Shown here: in pieces, positions 6,736 through 14,162 of the stretch
How the letters are laid out: every line of letters starts with the position of its first letter
How positions within the stretch are numbered: the stretch's first letter is position 1
Source of the DNA: CAZNMF01 sp035547155
GTDB taxonomy: Bacteria; Acidobacteriota; Vicinamibacteria; Vicinamibacterales; SCN-69-37
Assembly: GCA_035547155.1 (NCBI GenBank)
Contig: DASZVJ010000027.1
Location: forward strand, 1-17,895
DNA length: 17,895 nt
Reading direction: 5' to 3'
Made by a program: the position numbers and the translations under genes
The notes under the pieces: generated by a model
The model's input: only the letters and a program-made list of their open reading frames with translations
Database searches by the model: none
Told to the model about the DNA's origin: nothing

Positions 6736-7563
6736 TCAAGCCTTGAAAAATCGGTAGAGCAGTCCCGCGTCGATCGCGATGACGAGTGCGAGCACGCTGT
6801 ACGCGCTGGCGCCGGGAACCAGTCCGAGCTGCTGCAGCAGCGTCGAGATGCCGAACGCGACGACCCAGGCGTCGAAGCTCATGCAGATGCGGCGGAACGT
6901 CTCGTGACGGATGCGCCGGATGAGCCACGTGCCGATCGGCACGCCGACGAGGATGCTCGGCAGGATCAACGGAATCAGGCGCGCGCTGTCGATGGTGAAC
7001 AGACCCGCGTAGAAATACGCGGCCGCGGTCAGACTCGATTCCGCCAGCCGCACGAAGCCGAGCGCGGCGCGGAACTCCTGCTTCGCGACGCCTTGATTGT
7101 TCAGCGCAATCGCCAGCGGCGGCCCCGAGATCGTCGTCACCGAATAGAGCACGCCGACGCCGCCGCCGAACGCGAATCCCGCCGCGCGCTCCGCTTTGAT
7201 CGGCCGCCGCCATCCGGCAGCCTGCAGCAGGATGAGCGGCAGCAGCACGACGTACGTGCTGAACTTCAGCCAGCCCGCGCTCAGGGTGCTCACGATCAGC
7301 GTGCCTGCGAGCACGCCTGGCACGAGCCCGACGACGATGGGTGCGACACGGCGCCAGATCGCGGGAAGCGCGGCGCGGTTGACCCACAGCACCCACGCGT
7401 TCAGCACGACCTCGATCGGCACGAGCGCCGGATTGAGGACGCGGTTCGTGAGGAAGAGCAGCGCGACCGGAACGGTGATCGACGAGAAGCCGTACCCGAG
7501 CGCGCCATTGACGATGGCAGCGCCGAAGGTCAGGACGACGAGCGCTAGGGCATGAGCGGACAT
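6736..7563 (-). CDS. TSUP (TauE/SafE) family permease
   Basis: A 275-residue integral membrane protein of the TSUP family, whose members move sulfite, organosulfonates or other small anions across the inner membrane. The N-terminal helix contains the glycine-rich GAAIVNGALGYGFSSITVPV, with the centre of the fold's first repeat in LPLILLQAAGW. The second half repeats the pattern (GVGVLYSVTTISGPPLAIAL), a typical TauE/SafE duplication with 7-8 helices in all. Length is normal. The ATG at 7563 has a GGAG 10 nt upstream. It lies 57 bp downstream of the response regulator on the same strand with no terminator visible, so read-through is possible. No sulfur-metabolism neighbour supports a substrate. 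Confidence 0.87.
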   Translation of the reverse strand: MSAHALALVVLTFGAAIVNGALGYGFSSITVPVALLFLTNRVLNPALVPIEVVLNAWVLWVNRAALPAIWRRVAPIVVGLVPGVLAGTLIVSTLSAGWLKFSTYVVLLPLILLQAAGWRRPIKAERAAGFAFGGGVGVLYSVTTISGPPLAIALNNQGVAKQEFRAALGFVRLAESSLTAAAYFYAGLFTIDSARLIPLILPSILVGVPIGTWLIRRIRHETFRRICMSFDAWVVAFGISTLLQQLGLVPGASAYSVLALVIAIDAGLLYRFFKA

Positions 7564-7620
7564 CCGTCTGGAACTCCAAATTGTAGTCCCAGACGTGAGG
7601 CCGCCAGAACCCAGCGCGAA

Positions 7621-9024
7621 TCAGGCGGCCGACGAGGCGTCGGTCACGCCCAGCCGGTGAAGCTTGTCGATGAGCGTCGTGCGGCTGAGGTTCAGCAGGC
7701 GCGCGGCCTGACGCTTGTTGCCGTTGGCCTTCGCCAGATAGCGCAGGATCAGCTCGCGCTCCACCTGCGACATCGTCGACGTGAAGTTGATGCCTTCGTC
7801 GGGCGTGGCCGGCAGCGTCACCGCCGTGAGGCCCGCCGGCGCCATCAACTCGTCAGGAAGGGCATCGGGCAGAATCTCGGTCGAGGCGCCGCTCATCGTG
7901 ACCGCGTGCTCGATCGCGTTCTGCAGATGCCGGATGTTGCCCGGCCACGCGTAGTTCATCAGCTGGCGCAGCGCACCCTGGCTCAGCGTCTTCAGCGTCA
8001 GGCCGTTGCCTTCACACGACTGCTGGACGAAGTGCTGGGCCAGAACAGGAATGTCCTCGCGCCGATCGCGCAGCGCTGGCAGCACGACGCGGACGACGTT
8101 CAACCGGTAGTAGAGATCTTCGCGGAACTTGCCTTCGCGCACGAGGCTGAGCAGGTCGTCGTTGGTCGCCGCGACCACACGCGCGTTGATCTTCAACGGC
8201 TTCGACGTGCCGACGCGCTCGACCTCGCGCTCCTGCAGCGCGCGCAGCAGCTTCGCCTGCAGCGCCATCGACATCGACGACACCTCGTCGATGAACAGCG
8301 TGCCCTTGTCGGCGAGCTCGAAGCGCCCGACGCGTGCGTTCACCGCGCCCGTGAAGGCGCCTTTGACGTGGCCGAACAGCTCCGCTTCCGCGAGGCCCTC
8401 GGGAATCGCCGCCGAGTTGAACGCGACGAACGGCTGATCGCGCCGCGGGCTGTTGTGATGAATCGTCCGCGCGACGAGCTCCTTGCCCGTGCCCGTCTCG
8501 CCCTGGATGAGCACCGTGCTGTTCATCGGCGACACCAGCTCGAGCGTGTTGAACAGCCGCTTCATCACATGGCTGCTGCCGATGAGGCTGCCGAAGCGGA
8601 AGCGATCGTTGAGCCGCGCTTTCAGCTCCGCGTTCTCCGACTGCAGGCGGCGCTCGCTGAGCGAGGTCTTGAGGACCTGCACGAGCTGGATCAACTGGAA
8701 GGGCTTGATCAGGAAGTCGACGGCGCCGCGCTTCAGCGCGCGCACCGCGTGATCGATGCTGCCGAAGCCCGTCGTGACGACGCAGCGCATGTCGGGATAG
8801 CGCGAGAGGGCTTCGTCGAGCAGATCGAGTCCGTCGCCATCCGGCAACTGGACGTCGACGACGAGCGCGTCGTACGCGAAGCCGTCGAGCCGCGCGAGCG
8901 CGTCGGCCGCGTTCGGCGCCTGGGCCGCGGCGAAGCCGGCGGCCTCCAGGGACTCGACGATCATTTGTCGGGATTCGCTCTCATCTTCAACGACCAACAC
9001 AGTCGGGCGGGCACGGTCGGACAC
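7621..9024 (-). CDS. Sigma-54-dependent NtrC-class response regulator, probable flagellar activator
   Basis: A 467-residue bacterial enhancer-binding protein acting on RpoN-RNA polymerase. The receiver domain (about 7-120) has acidic residues at the start, phospho-acceptor D57 (VVDVQLPDG) and K107. The AAA+ domain (about 145-375) has Walker A GETGTGKE (175-182), the sigma-54 contact loop GAFTGA (222-227), Walker B TLFIDEV (242-248) and WPGNIRHLQNA (360-370). A Fis-type helix-turn-helix ends the protein (about 433-460, GNKRQAARLLNLSRTTLIDK). The GTG start at 9024 follows GAGGAG by 6 nt. It is divergent from flgB and both promoters look sigma-54 type, so it is a candidate FlrC/FleR/FlbD-like master activator. 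No histidine kinase is adjacent. Confidence 0.92.
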   Translation of the reverse strand: MSDRARPTVLVVEDESESRQMIVESLEAAGFAAAQAPNAADALARLDGFAYDALVVDVQLPDGDGLDLLDEALSRYPDMRCVVTTGFGSIDHAVRALKRGAVDFLIKPFQLIQLVQVLKTSLSERRLQSENAELKARLNDRFRFGSLIGSSHVMKRLFNTLELVSPMNSTVLIQGETGTGKELVARTIHHNSPRRDQPFVAFNSAAIPEGLAEAELFGHVKGAFTGAVNARVGRFELADKGTLFIDEVSSMSMALQAKLLRALQEREVERVGTSKPLKINARVVAATNDDLLSLVREGKFREDLYYRLNVVRVVLPALRDRREDIPVLAQHFVQQSCEGNGLTLKTLSQGALRQLMNYAWPGNIRHLQNAIEHAVTMSGASTEILPDALPDELMAPAGLTAVTLPATPDEGINFTSTMSQVERELILRYLAKANGNKRQAARLLNLSRTTLIDKLHRLGVTDASSAA

Positions 9025-9030
9025 AGCGGT

Positions 9031-9036
9031 CTCCTC
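9031..9036 (-). promoter_or_regulatory. Ribosome binding site of the response regulator
   Basis: GAGGAG on the minus strand, 6 nt before the GTG at 9024; it fixes that non-ATG start. Confidence 0.7.
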
Positions 9037-9111
9037 GGGAGGGAAGGACCTCGATCCCTCAGGTTTTGCAGCCGGATGCCGATTGGCGTTCCAGCGACGT
9101 TCCGCCTAAGA

Positions 9112-9127
9112 GGCAACTGCTGTGCCA
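9112..9127 (-). promoter_or_regulatory. Sigma-54 (-24/-12) promoter of the response-regulator gene
   Basis: On the minus strand the site reads TGGCAC-AGCAG-TTGCC. The invariant GG and GC are separated by exactly 10 bases, matching the TGGCACG-N4-TTGC consensus except at the final G of the first box. The predicted start of transcription is near 9101, leaving a leader of about 77 nt before the GTG at 9024. The product is itself a sigma-54 activator, so autoactivation is the likely logic. Confidence 0.78.
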
Positions 9128-9156
9128 GTTACAGCTTTTGCCGTTCCGTCACGATT

Positions 9157-9225
9157 TGGCGCGTCTTCACGCCAGGTGTCATGCCGTCGACCGTGTCGGC
9201 ATTCCTGCTGTCGTTGCGTTGACAG
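9157..9225. promoter_or_regulatory. Three short dyads, possible activator (enhancer) sites
   Basis: Three inverted repeats lie in a row: TGGCG-N8-CGCCA (9157-9174), ATGCCG-N10-CGGCAT (9181-9202) and CTGTC-N8-GACAG (9208-9225). Their centres are 26 and 25 bp apart. They lie upstream of both sigma-54 promoters, where enhancer-binding proteins act. Arms are only 5-6 bp and differ in sequence, so chance is a real alternative. Confidence 0.3.
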
Positions 9226-9363
9226 GGTGCCGGATCTCACGTCAGGCGCGTCGTTTCAGCGACATCGACGCATCCCTCGTCGTCTCGCGAGAGCAGCTTC
9301 TGGAGAGCGGGGCACGTGTCGGTGCGCCGTCATCGGGGTGTCGGACGGGTGGTCAGAACGTCG

Positions 9364-9410
9364 CCGCAGGGCTTCGCGCCCTGCGGGTCCGGCGGGCTGA
9401 AGCCCGCCGG
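9364..9410. repeat. Double stem-loop element upstream of the flgB promoter
   Basis: Two adjacent hairpins: CCGCAGGGC / GCCCTGCGG with a TTCGC loop (9364-9386), then CCGGCGGGC / GCCCGCCGG with a TGAA loop (9389-9410). Arms are perfect 9-mers. It looks like a REP-type intergenic element. The remainder of the 535-bp gap (9226-9363 and 9411-9486) shows no gene or other clear signal. Confidence 0.72.
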
Positions 9411-9486
9411 CTCCGACGGATTCCGCGCCGCGGGACTCGTGGAATACCCTGCAAATCGGCCGCTCCTTCGCGATCTTCTGCCGTGC

Positions 9487-9501
9487 GGCACTCCTCTTGC
9501 A
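9487..9501 (+). promoter_or_regulatory. Sigma-54 (-24/-12) promoter of the flagellar operon
   Basis: The site reads GGCAC-TCCTC-TTGCA with GG and GC separated by exactly 10 bases. It matches the consensus except for C in place of the leading T (CGGCAC). The predicted transcription start is near 9512, giving a 48-nt leader to the flgB ATG at 9560. Confidence 0.75.
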
Positions 9502-9547
9502 CAACGCTGCGCCGATTGTGTCGCGACTCGCGTTGCGGGCCGCGCTC

Positions 9548-9553
9548 GAGGAG
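9548..9553 (+). promoter_or_regulatory. Ribosome binding site of flgB
   Basis: GAGGAG 6 nt before the ATG at 9560. A longer frame opening with TTG at 9497 is excluded because that codon lies in the -12 promoter element, upstream of the predicted transcript start. Confidence 0.7.
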
Positions 9554-9559
9554 CCGCTT

Positions 9560-9961
9560 ATGGCAGATCCATTCAGTGACGCCGCGATTACCGCTGCGCT
9601 CGGCCGACAGATGACGCGCGCGGTCCAGCGCCAGTCCGTCGCCGTGGGCAATCTGGCGAATCTGGACACGCCCGGCTACCGCACGAAAGAAGTCAAGTTC
9701 TCCGACGCGCTCGACGACGAGCTCGGCACCATTCAGATGAAGGCGACCGACGCGCGTCATTTCGGTGCGGGCAGCACGGCATCGAATGCGCCGGCGGTCG
9801 TCGACAGCTCGGGTCTCGCGACGCGCCGCGACGGCAACAACGTGCAGCTCGATCGTGAGCTGCTCGACATGACGCGCGCGACGAGCGACTTCAACGCGGC
9901 GCAGACCGTGCTCGCCTCGAAGTTCCGGCTCGTCCGCTACGCGATCAACGAAGGGCGCTGA
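9560..9961 (+). CDS. flgB: Flagellar proximal rod protein FlgB
   Basis: A 133-residue rod subunit exported through the flagellar type III apparatus, which assembles on the MS ring. It shows the Flg_bb_rod N-terminal pattern with QSVAVGNLANLDTPGYRTKEVKF at about residues 22-44. The C-terminus (LLDMTRATSDFNAAQTVLASKF, RLVRYAINEGR) forms the usual amphipathic partner helix. Length is normal for FlgB (about 130-140). First gene of a tightly packed operon; 5 nt separate its stop from flgC. Expression should depend on the sigma-54 promoter at 9487-9501. Confidence 0.95.
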   Translation: MADPFSDAAITAALGRQMTRAVQRQSVAVGNLANLDTPGYRTKEVKFSDALDDELGTIQMKATDARHFGAGSTASNAPAVVDSSGLATRRDGNNVQLDRELLDMTRATSDFNAAQTVLASKFRLVRYAINEGR

Positions 9962-9966
9962 TCATC

Positions 9967-10398
9967 ATGTCCACGCTGCTCGGAGCCCTCAACGCCAGCG
10001 CGAGCGCGCTCGACGTCCAGCGCGCGCGCATGGAAGTCGCCACGTCGAACCTCGCCAACGCCGAGTCGACGCGCGGCCCCGACGGCCAGCCGTACCGGCG
10101 CCGCGAGGTCGTGCTCGAGGCCGCGCCGGTCGACGGCAATCAGGCGTTCAACGTGCAGGCGCAGCCGGAAGGCGTGCGCGTCGCGGGCATTGTCGAGGAC
10201 CAGACGCCGTTCCGCCGGCGCTACGAGCCGTCGCATCCCGACGCGGACGCCGATGGCTTCGTGGCCGTGCCGAACGTCGACGTGCCGGAGGAGATGGTCG
10301 ACATGCTCGGGGCGGCACGCGCCTATCAGGCGAATCTCACGGCCATCGGGCTCATCAGGGACACGATTCAGCGCGCGCTGGATCTGGCGAAGCAGTAG
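9967..10398 (+). CDS. flgC: Flagellar proximal rod protein FlgC
   Basis: A 143-residue rod subunit. The N-terminus has the conserved rod motif (GALNASASALDVQRARMEVA followed by TSNLANAEST). A central PYRRREVVLE and a C-terminal VDVPEEMVDMLGAARAYQAN are hallmarks of FlgC. Starts at ATG 9967 with a GAAGGG about a dozen nt upstream, inside the flgB end. Only 4 nt separate it from fliE. It stacks with FlgB, FlgF and FliE to make the proximal rod. Confidence 0.96.
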   Translation: MSTLLGALNASASALDVQRARMEVATSNLANAESTRGPDGQPYRRREVVLEAAPVDGNQAFNVQAQPEGVRVAGIVEDQTPFRRRYEPSHPDADADGFVAVPNVDVPEEMVDMLGAARAYQANLTAIGLIRDTIQRALDLAKQ

Positions 10399-10402
10399 CG
10401 TC

Positions 10403-10702
10403 ATGGCGATCACACCCATCAGCGGCATCGGTCACGTTCCCGCGATCACTCCGGCCGCCTCGTCGTCGACATCGTCGACGGCCGGCGCAGGCTTCAGCGA
10501 CGCGCTCAAGCAACTGGTCGACGCGGTCGACGGCTCGGCCGGCGACGCGAACCAGGCGATCGGCAAGATGCTCGACGGCACGGGCGACGTGCACGAAGCG
10601 ATGATCGCGATGCAGAAGGCCGACACGATGCTGCAGTTGACCGTGCAGGTCCGCAACAAGCTCGTCCAGGCCTATCAGGACGTGATGCGCATGCCCACGT
10701 AG
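10403..10702 (+). CDS. fliE: Flagellar hook-basal body protein FliE
   Basis: A 99-residue junction protein between the MS ring and the proximal rod. After a low-complexity Ser/Thr/Ala-rich stretch (about residues 13-28) it carries the family core: FSDALKQLVDAVDGSAGDAN, then DGTGDVHEAMIAMQKADTML and QLTVQVRNKLVQAYQDVMRMP. That C-terminal block is the most conserved part of FliE. The ATG at 10403 is chosen because the frame upstream lies inside flgC. Confidence 0.95.
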   Translation: MAITPISGIGHVPAITPAASSSTSSTAGAGFSDALKQLVDAVDGSAGDANQAIGKMLDGTGDVHEAMIAMQKADTMLQLTVQVRNKLVQAYQDVMRMPT

Positions 10703-10718
10703 GCGCCGGCGATAACCC

Positions 10719-12446
10719 GTGAACATCGATCAACTGATCTCGCATCTCAAGAAGCTCACGTCCACGCTCTCCACCAAGCAATTGGTGGGGCTGGCGGCCG
10801 TCTTCGTCGGCGTCGTCGCCGTCGTGGTCGGATCGGCGTACTGGATCTCCGCGCCGCAGTACACGCTGCTCGTCGCGGACATGGACGCCGAGACCGCGCA
10901 GTCCGTGATCGGCAAGCTGAAGACGCAGAAGATCCAGTACCAACTGAGCGAGGACGGCCGGAGCGTGAGCGTGCCGGTCGAGCGCGCGGCCGAGCTGCGG
11001 CTCGATCTCGCGTCGAACGGCCTGCCGTCGGCCGGCCGCATCGGCTTCGAGATCTTCGATCGCACCGCGTTCGGCACGACGGAGTTCCTCGAGCACGTGA
11101 ACTATCGCCGCGCGCTCGAAGGCGAGCTCGCACGGACCATCTCGACGTTGTCCGAAGTGGCCAGCGCGCGCGTGCACATCTCGATGGCGAAGGACTCGCT
11201 CTTCGTGAGCGAAGAGCAGCCGGCCAAGGCCTCGGTCGTCCTCAAGCTCAAGAACAACAACCGTCCGCTCGCGTCGTCGACGATCAAAGGCATCGCGAGC
11301 CTCGTCGCCGCGAGTGTCGAGCAGCTGCGGCCCGAATCGGTCGTCATCCTCGACGTCTCCGGCCGCTATCTCAACAAGCCGACGGATGGAACCGACTCGG
11401 CGGCGACCGGGCTGCAGCTCGAGAAGCAGCAGCAGATCGAGCGCGATCTCGTGACGAAGGTGACGTCGCTGCTCGAGCCCGTCGTCGGGGCCGGCCGCGT
11501 GCGCGTCAACGTCGCGGCGTTCCTGAAGCCCGACTCGGTCGAAGAGGAAGAAGTGCGCTACGACCCCGCGTCCGTGGTCGTCAGCCGCCAGACGAACACG
11601 GAGACCGGCAACGCGGTCCTGCCCGTCGGCGGCGTCGCCGGCGCGCGCGCCAACCAGCCGCCCGCGCTCTCGACGTCCAACGCGAACACGAACGCCGCGG
11701 CCGCTGCGCCCGCGACGCAGACAGCGCAAGCCACCGGAGGCGCCGCATCGACGCCATCGTCGACGACGCCGATCGCGCCGCTGCCGCCGGGCCGCTCATC
11801 CGAGGTCGTCAACTACAACGTCGGCAGCGTCACGCGTCACACCGTGAGCCCGCAAGGCCAGCTCGCGCGGCTCTCCGTGGCGGTCGTGCTCGACGACGAG
11901 CGCACCACGACGAAGGGATCGGATGGCACGGCGCAGACCACGACGAAACCGTGGGATCCCGCCGGCATTCAGCGCATCCAGGGCATCGTGTCGGCGGCGG
12001 TCGGCCTCGATCAGGAGCGCGGCGATCAGCTGACCGTCGAGAACATCGCGTTCGACACCGCGCCCGAGATGACCGACGCACCGTCTCCGGGCTTCGGCCA
12101 GCAGGTCACCGACATCGCCAAAGAGCACTGGCCGTCGGCGCTGCGTGGCGTGGCGATCTTCCTCGTCGCGGTCTTCGCGCTCTTCGGCGTGCTGCGTCCG
12201 CTCGCGCGCCGCGCGACGGGCTTGGCGACAACGCCAGCGTTGCCCGCGCCCGCCGCCTCTGCCGCGCGTCTGCCGACGGTGCAGGAGATGGAAGGGCAAA
12301 TCGAAGCCGAGCTGGACGCGATGGCCGCCAACAGCGAAGGGCGCCGGCTGCCCGTGCTGACGCAGCGCGTGGCGAAGCTCGCCAACGATGAGCCCGAGCA
12401 GCTCGCGCGGATCGTGCGCGGATGGATCGCGGAGGAACGACGGTAA
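10719..12446 (+). CDS. fliF: Flagellar MS-ring protein FliF
   Basis: A 575-residue inner-membrane protein that forms the MS ring and the base for rotor and rod. It has a first transmembrane helix at about residues 22-43 (VGLAAVFVGVVAVVVGSAYW), then periplasmic ring-building domains (QYTLLVADMDAETAQSVIGK, LASNGLPSAGRIGFEIFDRT, TEFLEHVNYRRALEGELART). An Ala/Thr/Ser/Pro-rich linker lies near 320-360, and a second helix at about 475-491 (GVAIFLVAVFALFGVL). The cytoplasmic tail LTQRVAKLANDEPEQLARIV is the FliG-binding region. The start is GTG with no strong ribosome site, 16 nt after fliE. Its stop overlaps the fliG start by 1 nt (TAATG). Confidence 0.97.
   Translation: MNIDQLISHLKKLTSTLSTKQLVGLAAVFVGVVAVVVGSAYWISAPQYTLLVADMDAETAQSVIGKLKTQKIQYQLSEDGRSVSVPVERAAELRLDLASNGLPSAGRIGFEIFDRTAFGTTEFLEHVNYRRALEGELARTISTLSEVASARVHISMAKDSLFVSEEQPAKASVVLKLKNNNRPLASSTIKGIASLVAASVEQLRPESVVILDVSGRYLNKPTDGTDSAATGLQLEKQQQIERDLVTKVTSLLEPVVGAGRVRVNVAAFLKPDSVEEEEVRYDPASVVVSRQTNTETGNAVLPVGGVAGARANQPPALSTSNANTNAAAAAPATQTAQATGGAASTPSSTTPIAPLPPGRSSEVVNYNVGSVTRHTVSPQGQLARLSVAVVLDDERTTTKGSDGTAQTTTKPWDPAGIQRIQGIVSAAVGLDQERGDQLTVENIAFDTAPEMTDAPSPGFGQQVTDIAKEHWPSALRGVAIFLVAVFALFGVLRPLARRATGLATTPALPAPAASAARLPTVQEMEGQIEAELDAMAANSEGRRLPVLTQRVAKLANDEPEQLARIVRGWIAEERR
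12431..12436 (+). promoter_or_regulatory. Ribosome binding site of fliG inside the fliF end
   Basis: GGAGGA located 9 nt before the ATG at 12446. It selects this start over an in-frame ATG at 12422, which lies upstream of the site. Confidence 0.7.
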
Positions 12447-13468
12447 TGGCGGTGTCGACGTCTTCGACCACCACGGTCAGCGGCGCCAAGAAGGCGGCCA
12501 TCGCGGTGATGGCGCTTGGTGAAGATGGCGCGCTGCCGCTCTTCAAATATCTCGGCGAGGACGAGATCGAGCGCATCGCGCTCGAGATCGCGGCGATGGG
12601 CTCGGTTCCACCCGAGCTCGGCGAGCAGGTGCTGACCGAGCTCAGCGCGTCGGCCAACGCGCCGCGCGCGGGCCTCGGCGGCGTCGAGCAGGCGCGCCGC
12701 ATCCTCACGAAGTCGCTCGGCGCCGAGCAGTCGCGCCGCATCGTCGATCGCGTCGTGAAGTCGATGAACACCAGCGCCGGCTTCGCGTCGCTCGAGCGCG
12801 CGAACCCCGAGCAGCTGTCGAAGTTCTTCCTCGGCGAGCACCCGCAGACGACGGCGCTGATCCTGGCGCATCTGCCGACGGGCGTCGCTGCGCAGCTGCT
12901 CGAGCAGCTGCCGGACGAGATGCGCGCCGACGTGCTGCTGCGCATCGCGAGCCTCGGCGAGATTCCGCCCGACGTCATCGCGCGCATCTCGAGCGTCATC
13001 GAGCAGCGCCTGCGCGGCCTCGGCGGCCAGAGCCGCGAGCAGCGCGGCGGCGTGCGCGCCGTCGCCGAGCTGTTCAACTGCCTCGATCGCGGCGTACGCA
13101 GCCCCGCGCTCGAACGGCTCGAGACGCTGGCGCCCGAGACGGCCACGGCGATCCGCAATCTGATGTTCGTGTTCGAAGATCTCGTCAACGTCGAGGAAAG
13201 CGGCATCCGCGAGATCGTCAATCGCGCCGACAAGAAGACGCTCACGATGGCGCTCAAGGGCGCGAGCGAGGTCATTCGCGATCGGTTCTTCGCGAACATG
13301 TCGAAGCGCGCCGTCGATCTGATGAAGGAAGAGATGGAGATGCTCGGCGCCGTACGCTTGCGCGAAGTCGAGAAGGCGCACCAGGAGATCGTCTCGATCG
13401 CGCGCAAGCTCGAGGAAGAAGGGTTGATCACGACGGGCGCCGGCGCGGGGGAGCCGTATGTCACCTAG
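12446..13468 (+). CDS. fliG: Flagellar motor switch protein FliG
   Basis: A 340-residue rotor protein that binds FliF, FliM and the stator and transmits torque. The N-terminal domain includes AAIAVMALGEDGALPLFKYL; the middle domain has the EHPQT motif (about residues 131-135) in FFLGEHPQTTALILAHL; the C-terminal torque domain shows MFVFEDLVNVEESGIREIVN, LTMALKGASEVIRDRFFANM and KRAVDLMKEEMEMLGAVRLR with its charged residues. Length matches the family (about 330-340). Starts 1 nt inside the fliF stop and overlaps fliH by 11 nt, so translational coupling on both sides is likely. Confidence 0.98.
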   Translation: MAVSTSSTTTVSGAKKAAIAVMALGEDGALPLFKYLGEDEIERIALEIAAMGSVPPELGEQVLTELSASANAPRAGLGGVEQARRILTKSLGAEQSRRIVDRVVKSMNTSAGFASLERANPEQLSKFFLGEHPQTTALILAHLPTGVAAQLLEQLPDEMRADVLLRIASLGEIPPDVIARISSVIEQRLRGLGGQSREQRGGVRAVAELFNCLDRGVRSPALERLETLAPETATAIRNLMFVFEDLVNVEESGIREIVNRADKKTLTMALKGASEVIRDRFFANMSKRAVDLMKEEMEMLGAVRLREVEKAHQEIVSIARKLEEEGLITTGAGAGEPYVT

Positions 13469-14162
13469 CGCGCGCCGCCTGGCCGGGGCCGTCCCGACGG
13501 ACCGCTTCCAATGGCAGCGTCAAGCTGCGCCGTCAACCGGCGTGGCCCCGTTGCTGCGGCGCAGCGAGCCGTCGGCGCCAGCGCCGGTCGCGCCCGCCAT
13601 GCGCGATCTGCCGTCGCCGTCGGCCGAGCGGCTGCATGCGCTGGAGCGCGAAGCCTTCGAGAAGGGCTATGCCGAAGGGTTGCGCGCCGGCGAGCACGCG
13701 GCCGCGCAACAGGCCGAGCCCGTCATGCAACGGCTCGTTGCGACGATCGACGAGATTGCCTCGCTGCGCACCGGCGTGATGCGGCGGTCCGAGCGTGAGC
13801 TCATCCGTCTCGCGCTCGCGATGGCCGAGCGCATCGTCCGCCGCGAGATCGACATCGACAAGGCGCTGCTCTCGGTGATGGCGCGCGTGGCCATCGATCG
13901 GCTCGGTGAGCACGCGGTCGCGACGATCCATCTGCATCCGAGCGACTGCGAGGTCGCCTTGAGCCAGCGCGATCCGTCGCAGCCCGGTCCCGTCGAGATC
14001 GTCGCCGACGTCAACGTGCCGCGCGGCGGCTGCCTGGTCCGATCGGCCTTCGGCAGCGTCGACATGGGCATCGACTCGCAGATGCGCGAGCTCGCGCGCG
14101 CGCTGCTCGGCGATGACGACGAGCAGGAGGAGCCGGCGCATGGCCTCTCCGCAGACGTCTAG
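13458..14162 (+). CDS. fliH: Flagellar export ATPase regulator FliH
   Basis: A 234-residue cytoplasmic stator-like subunit that holds FliI at the export gate. A Pro/Ala-rich N-terminus (about residues 1-52) precedes LEREAFEKGYAEGLRAGEHA, which carries the GxxxG-type helix of FliH. The C-terminal domain (RSERELIRLALAMAERIVRR, later VEIVADVNVPRGGCLVRSAF) is shared with the peripheral-stalk delta/E subunits of rotary ATPases. The start ATG at 13458 overlaps the fliG end and follows a GGGGGAG. The 3' end overlaps the fliI start by 23 nt. Confidence 0.93.
   Translation: MSPSARRLAGAVPTDRFQWQRQAAPSTGVAPLLRRSEPSAPAPVAPAMRDLPSPSAERLHALEREAFEKGYAEGLRAGEHAAAQQAEPVMQRLVATIDEIASLRTGVMRRSERELIRLALAMAERIVRREIDIDKALLSVMARVAIDRLGEHAVATIHLHPSDCEVALSQRDPSQPGPVEIVADVNVPRGGCLVRSAFGSVDMGIDSQMRELARALLGDDDEQEEPAHGLSADV
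14125..14130 (+). promoter_or_regulatory. Ribosome binding site of fliI inside the fliH end
   Basis: AGGAGG, 9 nt before the ATG at 14140. It favours this start over an in-frame ATG at 14113. No ATG, GTG or TTG occurs in frame between the heptamer repeat and the conserved FliI core, so the repeat must be translated. Confidence 0.7.

Noticed and set aside
7552..9222. A 556-codon open frame on the plus strand
   Set aside because: Antisense to the response regulator, whose receiver, AAA+ and Fis-type motifs are all intact on the minus strand.
9497..9559. N-terminal extension of FlgB from a TTG at 9497
   Set aside because: The TTG is part of the -12 promoter element and lies upstream of the predicted transcript start; the ATG at 9560 has a strong ribosome site.
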